From an uncultured Schlesneria sp. (GTDB lineage Bacteria; Planctomycetota; Planctomycetia; Planctomycetales; Planctomycetaceae): a stretch of 58,197 nt of DNA. The notes beneath the pieces are model-generated. The model made no database searches. It had not been told where the DNA came from and saw only the letters and a list, made by a program, of their open reading frames with translations. Made by a program: the position numbers and the translations under genes. The stretch is taken from NCBI GenBank assembly GCA_903871875.1, contig CAIQIR010000121.1, positions 1-58,197 of the forward strand, given 5' to 3'. Shown in pieces: positions 9,675-19,162 of the stretch. Numbering within the stretch: the stretch's first letter is position 1; each line of letters begins with the position of its first letter.

Positions 9675-10757
9675 ATGACTGGCCTTCCTGTTCTGATCAC
9701 TGCTTCGAATAAGCCGCGTATCTACGAAATGGACGCGGCGGGTTTGGCGGCATGGTGTGAAAGCAAAGACTTCCCCGAGTACCGCGCGGAACAAATTCGC
9801 CGTTGGATTTTTGGTCGACGGGCGAATGATTTTTCGGAAATGCACGACGTGCCCGCCGCGTTGCGGAATGAAATGGCGAGTGAGTTCTCTCTCTTTCCGG
9901 CTCGCGTCGAAAAGCATCAGATCGCCAGCGATCGAACTGAGAAATTGCTGCTCGAATTGAGTGACGGGCAATTGATTGAATGTGTGCTGATGCGCGAAAC
10001 CGATCGGCGGACGATCTGTATCTCGACTCAAGTTGGTTGCGCCATGGGATGCGTGTTTTGTGCCAGTGGCCTCCTGGGATTGAAGCGGAATCTGACGACC
10101 GGTGAAATCCTTGAGCAGGTTTTGCGGCTGGATCGACTACTGCCAAAAGGTGAACAGATCACAAATGTGGTCGTCATGGGGATCGGTGAACCGCTGGCAA
10201 ATCTGAAATCGTTGATTCCTGCACTTGATACATTGAACGAGAAAGGTGGCCTTGGTCTAGGTGCCCGACGGATCACCATTTCAACGGTGGGGCTTCCCGA
10301 CAAGATTCGCGAACTAGCCAAGTTGGGAAAGCAATACAATCTTGCTGTTTCTCTGCATGCTCCGAACAACGAGTTGCGGAATCGACTTGTGCCGGTCAAT
10401 GACAAAATCGGCGTGGACGCAATTCTCGAAGCGGCGGACGATTACTTTGCTGTCACGGGGCGTCGAGTCACCTATGAATATGTCTTGTTGTCAGGTGTTA
10501 ATGACGAACCGTATCACGCCAGAGAATTGGCCAAGCGGCTGCAATCGCGAATTGCTCATGTCAATCTGATTCCGATGAATGGTGTCACAGAGCTTGAATT
10601 CGTCGCCCCGACGGCACCTCGCACCGACGAGTTCGTGCAAGTTCTCGAATCATTCGGCATTCCAGCGACCGTCCGTAAGCGGAAGGGGGCTGACATTGAT
10701 GCCGCTTGTGGTCAGTTGAGACTGTCGAGAGAGCTCAAGCCGACGGTGGTGGAGTAG
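9675..10757 (+). CDS. rlmN: Dual-specificity 23S rRNA/tRNA adenine C2-methyltransferase
   Basis: Radical-SAM enzyme that methylates C2 of an adenosine in 23S rRNA and of A37 in some tRNAs. The 360-residue protein has the CxxxCxxC cluster motif in GCAMGCVFCASG, preceded by ISTQVGC. Further family segments are VVMGIGEPLAN, ARRITISTVGL, NLAVSLHAPN, TYEYVLLSGVND and HVNLIPMNGV. The late catalytic cysteine is in the AACGQL segment near the C-terminus, as expected for RlmN. A short stem (10766-10772 with 10787-10793) lies between this gene and the convergent M16 gene but has no T-tract. Confidence 0.96.
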   Translation: MTGLPVLITASNKPRIYEMDAAGLAAWCESKDFPEYRAEQIRRWIFGRRANDFSEMHDVPAALRNEMASEFSLFPARVEKHQIASDRTEKLLLELSDGQLIECVLMRETDRRTICISTQVGCAMGCVFCASGLLGLKRNLTTGEILEQVLRLDRLLPKGEQITNVVVMGIGEPLANLKSLIPALDTLNEKGGLGLGARRITISTVGLPDKIRELAKLGKQYNLAVSLHAPNNELRNRLVPVNDKIGVDAILEAADDYFAVTGRRVTYEYVLLSGVNDEPYHARELAKRLQSRIAHVNLIPMNGVTELEFVAPTAPRTDEFVQVLESFGIPATVRKRKGADIDAACGQLRLSRELKPTVVE

Positions 10758-10858
10758 CCATAATTGGCTGCGAATGTTGATCTGGCCGCAGCCGCGAGAA
10801 TTCTACCGTTGGCCCGACAGAGTCCGCATCGCCGTCTTGGGGCTCGTCACTTCGATGG

Positions 10859-12193
10859 CTAGCCGACCAACGGTTCGGGGCCAATCGTCAGGATGGTAAA
10901 GTCCTTCGCGGGATACGATCGGACGTAATCCAGAACTGAGCCAGTTGTCAGTGCTTCGATCTTCGCTCGAACTTCATCCAATGTCACGACGCGGCCAAGA
11001 TAAAACCAGTTCCGCGCCAAGGATCCGGCTCGTCCTCCCGTGGATTCTTGAGCCATGATGAGTGAACTTTTTGCGCGGGCTTTGCACCGAGCCAATTCCG
11101 CCTCTTCAATCCCATTACCCAATCGCACCAGTTCGCGCAGCAGCACGTCGAGCGTCTCTTGAGCACGTTCGACCGTCGTCCCCGCGTAGCACAGGACCTG
11201 GCCTTGATCTTTGATCGAATTCAATGTGGCATAGACCGAATAGCAAAGGGCTCGCTTTTCCCGGACTTCTGTGAACAGTCGACTACTCATTCCGCCGCTC
11301 AAGACATTGACCGCGGCCCACGATTGGTAGTAGTTATCGGCACCATAAGGAACTGCGGGATAGGCGACACCGATGTGTGTCTGAGCGGATTCGTGCGAGA
11401 TGTGATCACGATAAACACCGCGTTTTCCCGTTTTCAATACCGTCTCATTTTCTCCTCGCCAATTCGCGAACGACTCTTCTAAAACGGGCAAGAGCTCGTC
11501 GAGTGTCACATTTCCGGCGATTCCCAGAATTGCGTTTTTAGGCCTGACGCAGCGAAGATAATGGTCGCGGACTGATTGGGGCGTAATTCGCTCCAGATCC
11601 TCTAATGTTCCTTCAGCAGGCTGACCCCAGGGTGAGGGAAAGCAGCGACGAATCAATTCAAACATGGCCTTCTGCCGCGGCTCGTCTTCGATCACAAGCA
11701 ATGATTGCTCGACACCCGCCATGACCGCCTCAAAATCGTCCTCGTTGAACTGCGGACGTTGAATGACCTGTCCGTACAACCGGAGAGCGGCCGGCAGATT
11801 CTCGGACAGGCAAGCGCCGCTGATCGCCAAATGGTTCAATGTCGAAGATTCGTGGGCTTGAATACCAAGTCGGTCAAAAGCCGAAAGCAACTCGCGGCTG
11901 GACATGTCGCCAGCCCCGCGAGTGATCCAATCCGCCAGGGCATTGGCAGTTCCATTGCGACCCGGAGGGTCGAAGGCGCTTCCGGCCGAAATCAGTAACG
12001 AAAAGGCGGCTGATTTCACGGCGGGCATGGTTTCGACAAGGACCGTCAGCCCGTTGTCGAGTGTCGCGTGATGGATTTCGTGTCCAGTCATGAATCCGTC
12101 TTGATAAAGGCAAGTAAATCGTCCGGCAGCCCGGCGGGGATGATTGGGTTGGAGTAGCGCGAGTATGGCAGAAGCGGTAATCAGCGCCAACAA
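10859..12193 (-). CDS. M16 (pitrilysin/PqqF-like) peptidase-family protein without the zinc motif
   Basis: A two-lobed M16-family protein of 444 residues; an ATG at 12091 (MTGHEIHH) gives a 410-residue form that matches family N-termini better. The N-lobe has LDNGLTVLVE and SLLISAGSAFDPPG, typical of M16. The C-lobe has LSGGMSSRLFTEVREKRALCYSVYA, which corresponds to the family's conserved R/Y substrate region. The HxxEH zinc-binding helix of active members is replaced by NALADW, so the metal ligands are absent. Family knowledge: M16B enzymes often pair one active and one inactive subunit, and this resembles the inactive kind. No active partner is in the window. It follows the UvrA-like gene by 6 bases, so co-transcription is likely. 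Confidence 0.85.
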   Translation of the reverse strand: MLALITASAILALLQPNHPRRAAGRFTCLYQDGFMTGHEIHHATLDNGLTVLVETMPAVKSAAFSLLISAGSAFDPPGRNGTANALADWITRGAGDMSSRELLSAFDRLGIQAHESSTLNHLAISGACLSENLPAALRLYGQVIQRPQFNEDDFEAVMAGVEQSLLVIEDEPRQKAMFELIRRCFPSPWGQPAEGTLEDLERITPQSVRDHYLRCVRPKNAILGIAGNVTLDELLPVLEESFANWRGENETVLKTGKRGVYRDHISHESAQTHIGVAYPAVPYGADNYYQSWAAVNVLSGGMSSRLFTEVREKRALCYSVYATLNSIKDQGQVLCYAGTTVERAQETLDVLLRELVRLGNGIEEAELARCKARAKSSLIMAQESTGGRAGSLARNWFYLGRVVTLDEVRAKIEALTTGSVLDYVRSYPAKDFTILTIGPEPLVG

Positions 12194-12199
12194 CGAGCA

Positions 12200-14722
12200 T
12201 CACTTCTTGGGCTGTTTCGGCACATCAGGACGCCCCAATTCCACAACAACGTCGGCCGCATCAATCAATTCCGGGCTGTTATCCGCGAGAACCAGTGAAT
12301 GACCATTTGCTAGCAATTCGCGAAAACAGGCGACCAGACGGTGGACATCCGTGGGATGTAGGCCCGTGGTCGGTTCGTCGCAAATGATCAAGCATGCTCC
12401 GCGAGGGGGCGTCGTCAGACGCGAAGCCAGTTTCAATCGCTGGGCTTCTCCTCCTGAGAGTGTCTCCGACGGCTGACCGAGGACGAGATAGTCGAGTCCA
12501 ATCTGCTTCAGTATCTGTAGCCGATGCTGAATTCGCGGCTGGCTGCGAAAAAAGGCGATTGCTTCTAAGACACTCATCGCGAGCACTTCGGCGATCGATC
12601 GGCCACGATATTTCACATCCAATATTTCTTGCCGATATCGCGTGCCACCGCATTCCGGACAGGGCAGAGTCACATCGGGTAGGAATTGCATATCATGTTT
12701 TAATAACCCGGTTCCCAGGCAACTTCGGCACCGTCCGCCTGCCGAGGAATTAAAACTAAATTGCCGGGATGTGAAGCCGCGCTGCTTGGCATCCATTGTC
12801 ATTGCGAACGTCTGACGAATGTCATCGAAGACATCCAACCAGGTGGCAGGATTACTCCGGGAAGACTTGGTCAGCGGTGATTGATCGACCAGAACCACAT
12901 CGACCAGATGAGCTGTTCCCGATAACTCACCGCTCCCGATCGGCTCGAAGTCGCACGGCAAACCAAGTTGTTGACACATGGTAGGAAACAAGACTTGTGT
13001 GACCAGAGACGTTTTTCCACTGCCACTCGGCCCTGTCACCACACACAATTGCCCTAATGGAAACTCAACCTGAAAATCATACAAATTATGATGCCGGACT
13101 TTCGTTAGACGAAGAGAATCCTTGACACGCGTCGAAGTTGAAGTCGTCATCGATTGCCGATTTGTGATCGGTGGGATCGCCGCATCAGGCTTTCCCGATT
13201 CCAATAATGCGGGGCGGTTCTCTTCCGGGATCCTGCCGGCCGGGTGCCCTTGGTAAATGATGTTTCCACCATTTGGACCCGCTTGAGGGCCGAGTTCGAT
13301 GACATGATCGGCTGCCGAGACGATGAACGAAGAATGATCAACGACGACCACACTGTTTCGTCGAGACTGAACCTGTCGTAGTGCGGCGAGGACCTGAGGC
13401 AGTTCAGCTTCGGTCAGGCCCGCGCTCGGTTCGTCGACGACGACCAAAGTACCAGTAATCCGTGAGCCAATCACCGCCGCGAGCGTCAGTCGACGAAGTT
13501 CGCCGCCGGAGAGCGAATTGGCGGGACGGTTCAACCTGAGATAATCGAGTCCCAAGCTGCACACGACACTCAATCGTTGTTCGATATCTACGCGGATCAA
13601 TTCGGTGAATTTCTCTTGAACCGATGGCAGTGTCTGGGGCAGTTGGCGTACAAAGGCCAACGCAGCCGAAGGATTCAGCTGATAGACATTGGCGATTGAC
13701 AAATCGCCTACATGCACCGCGCGTGCTTCTTCCCGTAGCCGCGTTCCCTCGCAGGCTTGGCACGGCCTTTGGTCATGCTCGGTGCTGGAAGATTGCCCCG
13801 TCCCCCTGCAGACGCGGCATGCTCCCAACATCAAATGGCTGAACAACCGAGGTTCCGGTGGTAAAAACAATCGCTGACACGCGAGGCATTCCAATCGACG
13901 GCTGAACCGCGCGATCTGCCAAGTACGACGATCGATCGCACACGTGTCATCCGTCTCGGATTCCGTCGCTTCATTCGAGTCAATCCAGAGACAGCAGCGA
14001 CCTTCACCTTCGCGCAATGCAGTTTCCGCACTTTCCAGGATTCGTTCGGAAACTGCCTTACCGGAGACAAGCCGATCCACGACGATCCATTTTTCGCCTG
14101 CTGGCCAAGTGGGTTTTTCGCTGAGATTATGTGTGACGCCATCCCAGATCGCACGAGAAAATCCTCGTGCCAACCAAGTCGTCACGCAATCGCTCTCCTG
14201 TACGTCGTTAGTGGCGAAGCCGAGCTGGCATCTGGTTCCCACGGGCAAGGAGATGATCTTCTTGACTACATCCGCTGCGGATTGGGCGCGAATTTCCCGA
14301 GTGCATCCGGGACAGATAATTCGTCCCGCTCGAGCAAAAAGCAACCGGAATCCATCCAGCAATTCAGCCACCGAGGCGACCGTCGTGCGAATATCCGGTC
14401 GATTTCCACGGGAACGATCACTTCGTACCGCAATCGCGACGGGGACATGCGCCACACGATCCGCATTCGGTCGTTCGATTCGCTCCAAATGTCGGCGGGC
14501 TGCAATCGAAAAGCTCTCGATGTAACGACGTTGGCCTTCCGCAAACAATGTTTCAAATGCCAGACTGCTCTTCCCTGAACCGCTGACGCCAGTCAGCACT
14601 ACAAGTTGGTGCAACGGGATATCGAGATCGAGGTTTTTCAGGTTATGAACCCGAACACCGCGTAGTTCCATAACCCGTGACGCGGGATGATTCGACGGCG
14701 GTGACGGAGTCGTAATGGTCAT
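12200..14722 (-). CDS. UvrA-like ABC-type ATPase (excinuclease subunit A paralogue)
   Basis: A twin-nucleotide-binding-domain protein of the UvrA family, about 840 residues from the ATG at 14722 (MTITTPSP). The frame stays open to an ATG at 14884, but those extra 54 residues look non-homologous. Domain 1 has GVSGSGKSSLAFETLFAEGQ and later LSGGELRRL and VVDEPSAGL. Domain 2 has VTGPSGSGKTSL, LSGGEAQRLKLAS and ICDEPTTGLHP. Zinc-binding cysteine pairs are seen (CPGC, CRVC/CQAC, CRSC/CPEC). The protein is a little shorter than housekeeping UvrA (about 940). The H-loop histidine of domain 2 (EHN in UvrA) is replaced: the protein reads DNS. It is probably a second UvrA-type protein acting in DNA damage tolerance or resistance rather than the main repair subunit (inference). 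Confidence 0.88.
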   Translation of the reverse strand: MTITTPSPPSNHPASRVMELRGVRVHNLKNLDLDIPLHQLVVLTGVSGSGKSSLAFETLFAEGQRRYIESFSIAARRHLERIERPNADRVAHVPVAIAVRSDRSRGNRPDIRTTVASVAELLDGFRLLFARAGRIICPGCTREIRAQSAADVVKKIISLPVGTRCQLGFATNDVQESDCVTTWLARGFSRAIWDGVTHNLSEKPTWPAGEKWIVVDRLVSGKAVSERILESAETALREGEGRCCLWIDSNEATESETDDTCAIDRRTWQIARFSRRLECLACQRLFLPPEPRLFSHLMLGACRVCRGTGQSSSTEHDQRPCQACEGTRLREEARAVHVGDLSIANVYQLNPSAALAFVRQLPQTLPSVQEKFTELIRVDIEQRLSVVCSLGLDYLRLNRPANSLSGGELRRLTLAAVIGSRITGTLVVVDEPSAGLTEAELPQVLAALRQVQSRRNSVVVVDHSSFIVSAADHVIELGPQAGPNGGNIIYQGHPAGRIPEENRPALLESGKPDAAIPPITNRQSMTTSTSTRVKDSLRLTKVRHHNLYDFQVEFPLGQLCVVTGPSGSGKTSLVTQVLFPTMCQQLGLPCDFEPIGSGELSGTAHLVDVVLVDQSPLTKSSRSNPATWLDVFDDIRQTFAMTMDAKQRGFTSRQFSFNSSAGGRCRSCLGTGLLKHDMQFLPDVTLPCPECGGTRYRQEILDVKYRGRSIAEVLAMSVLEAIAFFRSQPRIQHRLQILKQIGLDYLVLGQPSETLSGGEAQRLKLASRLTTPPRGACLIICDEPTTGLHPTDVHRLVACFRELLANGHSLVLADNSPELIDAADVVVELGRPDVPKQPKK

Positions 14723-14893
14723 TCCTGCGAAGTAAAGTTCCAAAGTCGGTGAATCGAGCGACGGGAATGTCCGGTGTCGCTCGCGGAGGCAACCAGCTCT
14801 CATTTTCTGTACGAACGTTGGTCCGCATGGGGTTTCTGCTGTCGCCCGCCGGTTAGTGTTGCTTTTTACTTGACTGTTTCGCAATCAATCCGA

Positions 14894-15259
14894 TCAGCCA
14901 AGTGCTTCGATGTAACAACCGAGGGGAAAAGTGACTGGTTTTTGCGCGTGGACATCGGGGCCAAATGCAATAATTTGATCTCGTTTCAGCTCGGCAACTT
15001 CCATTGCTCCCGTCCAGACGACCGCGAGGCCCGTCGTGTCGATTTCGATGGCCAATCGATAGGCCTCTTCTTGCGAATGACCACAAATGCGTGAGAGTGC
15101 TTCAATCACGTAGGCATACGTATGCAGGTCATCGTTAAGTACAATTACGGTGTACTGCGGTTGGCGTTTGGTCCGTGGTTTAGTGGGGGACGCGGTTGGG
15201 GCGGGTTTTGTCGTGGTGACGACAGTTTCTTGCTCGATCTGTTCGACAACTTCAGTCAT
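14894..15259 (-). CDS. clpS: ATP-dependent Clp protease adaptor ClpS
   Basis: Small adaptor that delivers N-degron substrates to ClpA/ClpC. The 121-residue protein has a flexible Thr/Pro/Lys-rich N-terminus (about 1-35), then the ClpS core. That core includes YTVIVLNDDLHTYAYVIEAL, corresponding to the NDD...T substrate pocket of the family, and GHSQEEAYRLA. The ATG at 15259 lies 7 bases after the stop of the large coiled-coil gene, indicating an operon. No clpA or clpC gene is adjacent. Confidence 0.9.
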   Translation of the reverse strand: MTEVVEQIEQETVVTTTKPAPTASPTKPRTKRQPQYTVIVLNDDLHTYAYVIEALSRICGHSQEEAYRLAIEIDTTGLAVVWTGAMEVAELKRDQIIAFGPDVHAQKPVTFPLGCYIEALG

Positions 15260-15266
15260 TTGAGAT

Positions 15267-18200
15267 CTATTCTTCCTTTCCGGATCCTAGCCGTTCGTAG
15301 TAGCTACGTACGAGATCGCGGTAGCGACTGGGAACAGGGTCTCGATCGACGGGAACCAGTGAGTCTGGAGATTCGCGTCTGGCGATTTCGTCCGCCAGAC
15401 GTTGTTGCAATTCAAGCATTGGCTGATGGACTGACGAGCGAACGAGATCCCAATTCGGCGTATTGGTGTGTCGTTTGAATTCCGCTCGGACGTTTCGAGC
15501 ACGATCGCGAACTTTTTGAACTTCCGCTTGCAGTTGAGGATCACTGACCATCGATTCGACGTCTCGAAGTCGCTCATTGAATTCTGTGAAACTCCCCCCC
15601 GTCAACGGACCGCCCCCTTGGCTATTGCCAGCACTGCCGCTGCTGCTGGAGGTTTCGTTCTCGCCCCCTTCACGTCCAGCAGTGGGTCGGGAATTTCCGG
15701 ATGCTTTCGGACTACGCAGACCCGCGGGAGTGCGGCGATCCGATGGCCGATTATTTTCCGCCTCTTTAGCTGTCGTCGGTGCGCTGGCGTCCGAAGATAC
15801 ACCTCCCCCCCCATCGCTACCACTCGCAGTGGGAGCGGAATTTGGTCGTCCTGGTCCGTTTGCATTCTGATTTCCGGAGCCGTTAGCCGTATTTTGATCG
15901 GTGCTTCCAGCAGACTGGCCTGACGAATCCGGTTTAGCGGACGAGGCCGTGCCTTTATCCAACACCTGACCAGTTGTGGGGCCAGAGCCTACTTTTCCTG
16001 ATCCCTGTGGATTGGTACTGGTTTTTTCTGACGGGCTCTGTGCAACTTGTGCTTGAATCTCCCTGCCCAGTTCGGCCGACAATTCGGCCAATTCTCGGCG
16101 GGCTCGCTTCAATGAATCCACTTCATTGCCGAGTACCGATTCCGCGGCCTTTTCGATTCCCTGCTTCAATTGATCAATGCCCGCACGAACTTGTTGTTCG
16201 GCCTTCGTTGCCTCGGGAAGGATGCCTTGTTTGAGCAACTGTTGTGTCGCATTCATCGCCTGGTCCAGCTTGGACTCACGGGCCGTCCGCAGAGTGTCGT
16301 AGAGTTGTTTGGAAAGTAATGGTTCCGAAGTCTCGGCCTGTTCAACGACTTGTTTGGCCTTCGTCACAACGTCGTTCATCTGCTGTCGCTGTTGCTGGTA
16401 CTCGGACTGTAACTGAGTCCGTTCGTGGGACTGTCGTAGCGTGTGTCGCGCTTCGTCTCCCATTTGCGACAATTGCTCAGCCAGTTGATTCTCGCGTTCG
16501 GCCAACTGTCGGACTTCCTCACGAAGGGTTCGCATGGCATCACCAAACTGTGCTGCCGTCTGTTTACGAAAGTCGTCATGCAACTGCTTCAATTCACGCT
16601 CAGCGCGGGTGCCTGCGTTGAGCGCCTGTGACAATTGGCCCTCTCGAAGTTTCTCTGCCGTTTCAACCATTCTCTGCCGGGTCTGCTCCAATTGGTTCTT
16701 GGTCTCGGCGACCATTTCGGGTTGCGCTGATTTATTCAATTTATTGCGAAGTTCATCAGCGTCGTGCAAAAGTTGCTGCTGTTCTTCACGCAATCGCTTC
16801 AGTTGACGTTCGAATTCCTCTCGTTCAGCGTCGGTCTTGGCTTGTCGCAGTTGCGCTTCAAGTTCCTTCGCTTGTTGATTGATTCCTTCCTGACGGCGCG
16901 CCAATTCCTTCAGTCGATCCAAAATGGCCAACGCTTCCTTGTTGATATTGCTCTCTTCTTTTTTCATTCCGCCCTTCTCGGATTCGTAGCGATTCTCTTT
17001 GCGTTTTAGTTCGAGTTCGGGTTTTTCTTCGTTGTCCTGGCCACTTCCGTTGCCTTTGCTTTGCTTCAGGAAATGTTCCTTCGAACGAAGTTTCAACAGG
17101 CCTTGGTAGGATGATTGCTCGGCCGCGACCGCGGGGCGGAGCGGGCCAAAGCTCGACTCACCTAGCGCACGTCCCAATTCTTGCTGGGCATTTTCCATAG
17201 CGTCTGCGACAGTTGCGACAATCGGCTGCAACTGTGGTTGCGTCATCGATTCGCGTATCACCTGTAGTTTTTGAATGGCCTGCCGCTGGCTTTCGTGGAT
17301 TGTTTTCAGTTCTTCTGTCGTCTTGGGCGACCAGATTGCATTCGCGGTTCTGACCAATTTCCAGGTCGAGACGATGATCTGACGTTGGAGCTCGATCAGC
17401 TTCGCTAACGAATCAGGAGGTTTTTGGGGACTTTGGATCTCGATGGCGGATTGTTGATCGATTTGGCGATAGATTTCGTCGAACGGTCGAACTTCTGCGA
17501 AAAATACATCGCTACACGTCTGTCTCGGTTGGCCATCCGGGCCGAAGTCAATTGCGTAGAGGTAATAGGTAATCAGCTCGTCAGGTTGGACTCTGAAATC
17601 TTCCAGTCTTTGAATCGACGAGAATTTATGGAGTTCGCTTCCTTTTAAATCCTGTCCTAGCGGAACCGTCAGGGGATCTCGTCCAGCCACTTGAACGACC
17701 ATCCCAGCTTCAATGATCCCAAAATCGTCAATCGTGGTGCCTTCGATCAGAACTTCTTCCAACGGTGAAACCTTAACGTCCTTGCTCGGAAACGTACGCG
17801 TCAACTCGGGAATACGATTCGGAAGGACGTCAATTCGAAACTCGTCGGGGTCTCGGTTCTTCCGACCCGCTTGATCGATCAGTTCCAGTTTCAGCCGCAT
17901 CCGTTGTGTCGGAGTGAATTGCAATTGATAGCTCATCGAATTTGCCGGATCGGCTTGCAAACTGAGCACCGATTCGTCGCCGGCGATCAGTTTGGCGGAG
18001 GCGATTTCTTTGTTCACTCGGCAAGTGATGTTGACTACCGTTCCTTCGACAACAGTTGCTTCAAATGCATCTTCAAGTATTTGAGGTTCCAGCCGTGTGT
18101 AACCAGGGAACTGCAGTTTCAAATCCGATCGAACCAAAGCTGGCAGATCGTAAACGGTAATTCGATAGTCTGACGTTTGCCGGCCATCGAATTGAATTCG

Positions 18201-18974
18201 ATAGGTCAAATCTTCCTTCACGGCGGGCAGCCTTACGGCGAAAACAGGGTCATCCAGACTCTTCGTTAGCGAAGACTGATGTTCAACCCCATCTGCGCCA
18301 TGCCAGACTGCGGTAACCTCGGCGGGCGGTTTGTTTTGAAAACGTGCCAGTACCAACAGAGTGCTACCCCGTTCGAGCTCTGCGTTTCCAGGCTCGACGA
18401 TCACGGGAATCTGGTTCTGGTCGGAGACGTTGTTAGTGTGAGATCTTGAGATGGCCGCCGCGGATTTTGAACTGACCTGCATCGCGATCAGCCCAATGGC
18501 CAGGAATGAAACCAGTGCCGCCGTTTGTCCCAGCACAGCGCGTGTCATTTGTCGACCAGGAACAGTTGCTGACCAATCATTGATCATCGCATGATGCATG
18601 GCTTCAGCAATCACTTGTCGCTGTAGCACGTTCAAACGACCCGTTTCGATGTCAGGGGCTTGTTCGAGTGCAGCCAGAAGTCGTGCATTCAGATCGGGAA
18701 AAGCCTGCTCGATGTGACGTGCGACGTCGGCCCTGGGTGTGTCGAGAAGTCGCGAACGGATCCAGACGATCGTGGCCGCGAAACCGGCTGCGATGAACCA
18801 GACAGAAACGGGTACCATCGGTTGGTCCGCAATGATCCAACCCAACAACAACATCGAAAAGGCGACCCAAGACCAGGTCAATCGCTGCCACATCCACAGC
18901 CGGCCGATTCGGCGGGCGACATTCGACAATTGTTGTCGAAGCTGGGATTCTAACATCGGGCAGGTCTCCAACAT
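15267..18974 (-). CDS. Large membrane-anchored coiled-coil protein, DUF4175-like
   Basis: A 1235-residue protein with two N-terminal membrane segments (about 30-75), a third near residue 155, then a long periplasm-type region with beta-rich stretches (about 180-500). A coiled coil very rich in Gln, Glu and Arg follows (about 560-960). The next segment is of low complexity, rich in Ser, Gly, Asn and Pro (about 970-1130). A short conserved tail contains LRDVESMVSDP and WDLVRSSVHQPM. The layout resembles the DUF4175/TIGR02302 family and large planctomycete proteins of unknown function. It is the first gene of a minus-strand run that continues with clpS. A role in envelope organisation is a guess. 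The upstream ATG at 18974 is used; a second ATG lies at 18956. Confidence 0.8.
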   Translation of the reverse strand: MLETCPMLESQLRQQLSNVARRIGRLWMWQRLTWSWVAFSMLLLGWIIADQPMVPVSVWFIAAGFAATIVWIRSRLLDTPRADVARHIEQAFPDLNARLLAALEQAPDIETGRLNVLQRQVIAEAMHHAMINDWSATVPGRQMTRAVLGQTAALVSFLAIGLIAMQVSSKSAAAISRSHTNNVSDQNQIPVIVEPGNAELERGSTLLVLARFQNKPPAEVTAVWHGADGVEHQSSLTKSLDDPVFAVRLPAVKEDLTYRIQFDGRQTSDYRITVYDLPALVRSDLKLQFPGYTRLEPQILEDAFEATVVEGTVVNITCRVNKEIASAKLIAGDESVLSLQADPANSMSYQLQFTPTQRMRLKLELIDQAGRKNRDPDEFRIDVLPNRIPELTRTFPSKDVKVSPLEEVLIEGTTIDDFGIIEAGMVVQVAGRDPLTVPLGQDLKGSELHKFSSIQRLEDFRVQPDELITYYLYAIDFGPDGQPRQTCSDVFFAEVRPFDEIYRQIDQQSAIEIQSPQKPPDSLAKLIELQRQIIVSTWKLVRTANAIWSPKTTEELKTIHESQRQAIQKLQVIRESMTQPQLQPIVATVADAMENAQQELGRALGESSFGPLRPAVAAEQSSYQGLLKLRSKEHFLKQSKGNGSGQDNEEKPELELKRKENRYESEKGGMKKEESNINKEALAILDRLKELARRQEGINQQAKELEAQLRQAKTDAEREEFERQLKRLREEQQQLLHDADELRNKLNKSAQPEMVAETKNQLEQTRQRMVETAEKLREGQLSQALNAGTRAERELKQLHDDFRKQTAAQFGDAMRTLREEVRQLAERENQLAEQLSQMGDEARHTLRQSHERTQLQSEYQQQRQQMNDVVTKAKQVVEQAETSEPLLSKQLYDTLRTARESKLDQAMNATQQLLKQGILPEATKAEQQVRAGIDQLKQGIEKAAESVLGNEVDSLKRARRELAELSAELGREIQAQVAQSPSEKTSTNPQGSGKVGSGPTTGQVLDKGTASSAKPDSSGQSAGSTDQNTANGSGNQNANGPGRPNSAPTASGSDGGGGVSSDASAPTTAKEAENNRPSDRRTPAGLRSPKASGNSRPTAGREGGENETSSSSGSAGNSQGGGPLTGGSFTEFNERLRDVESMVSDPQLQAEVQKVRDRARNVRAEFKRHTNTPNWDLVRSSVHQPMLELQQRLADEIARRESPDSLVPVDRDPVPSRYRDLVRSYYERLGSGKEE

Positions 18975-19162
18975 CCGAAAGCCTAGTCACCAAAATCGTG
19001 GCCAGGTCAAGAATATTATTACCCACAGCTTACCGCTCGACGAGAGTTCCGTCACGCACGTGTTGAACAGGCTCCCACAAATGACAGCCGTGCCTAGACT
19101 GGTTACAGTGTAGCGGATGCTCGTAATTCGCCGAAAACCGCTTGTTGATTGATTCCACCCAA

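Noticed and set aside
14723-14884. N-terminal extension of the UvrA-like protein
   Set aside because: The 54 extra residues look unlike the family and are rich in Arg/Thr/Pro; the ATG at 14722 is closer to the conserved core, though the longer form cannot be excluded.
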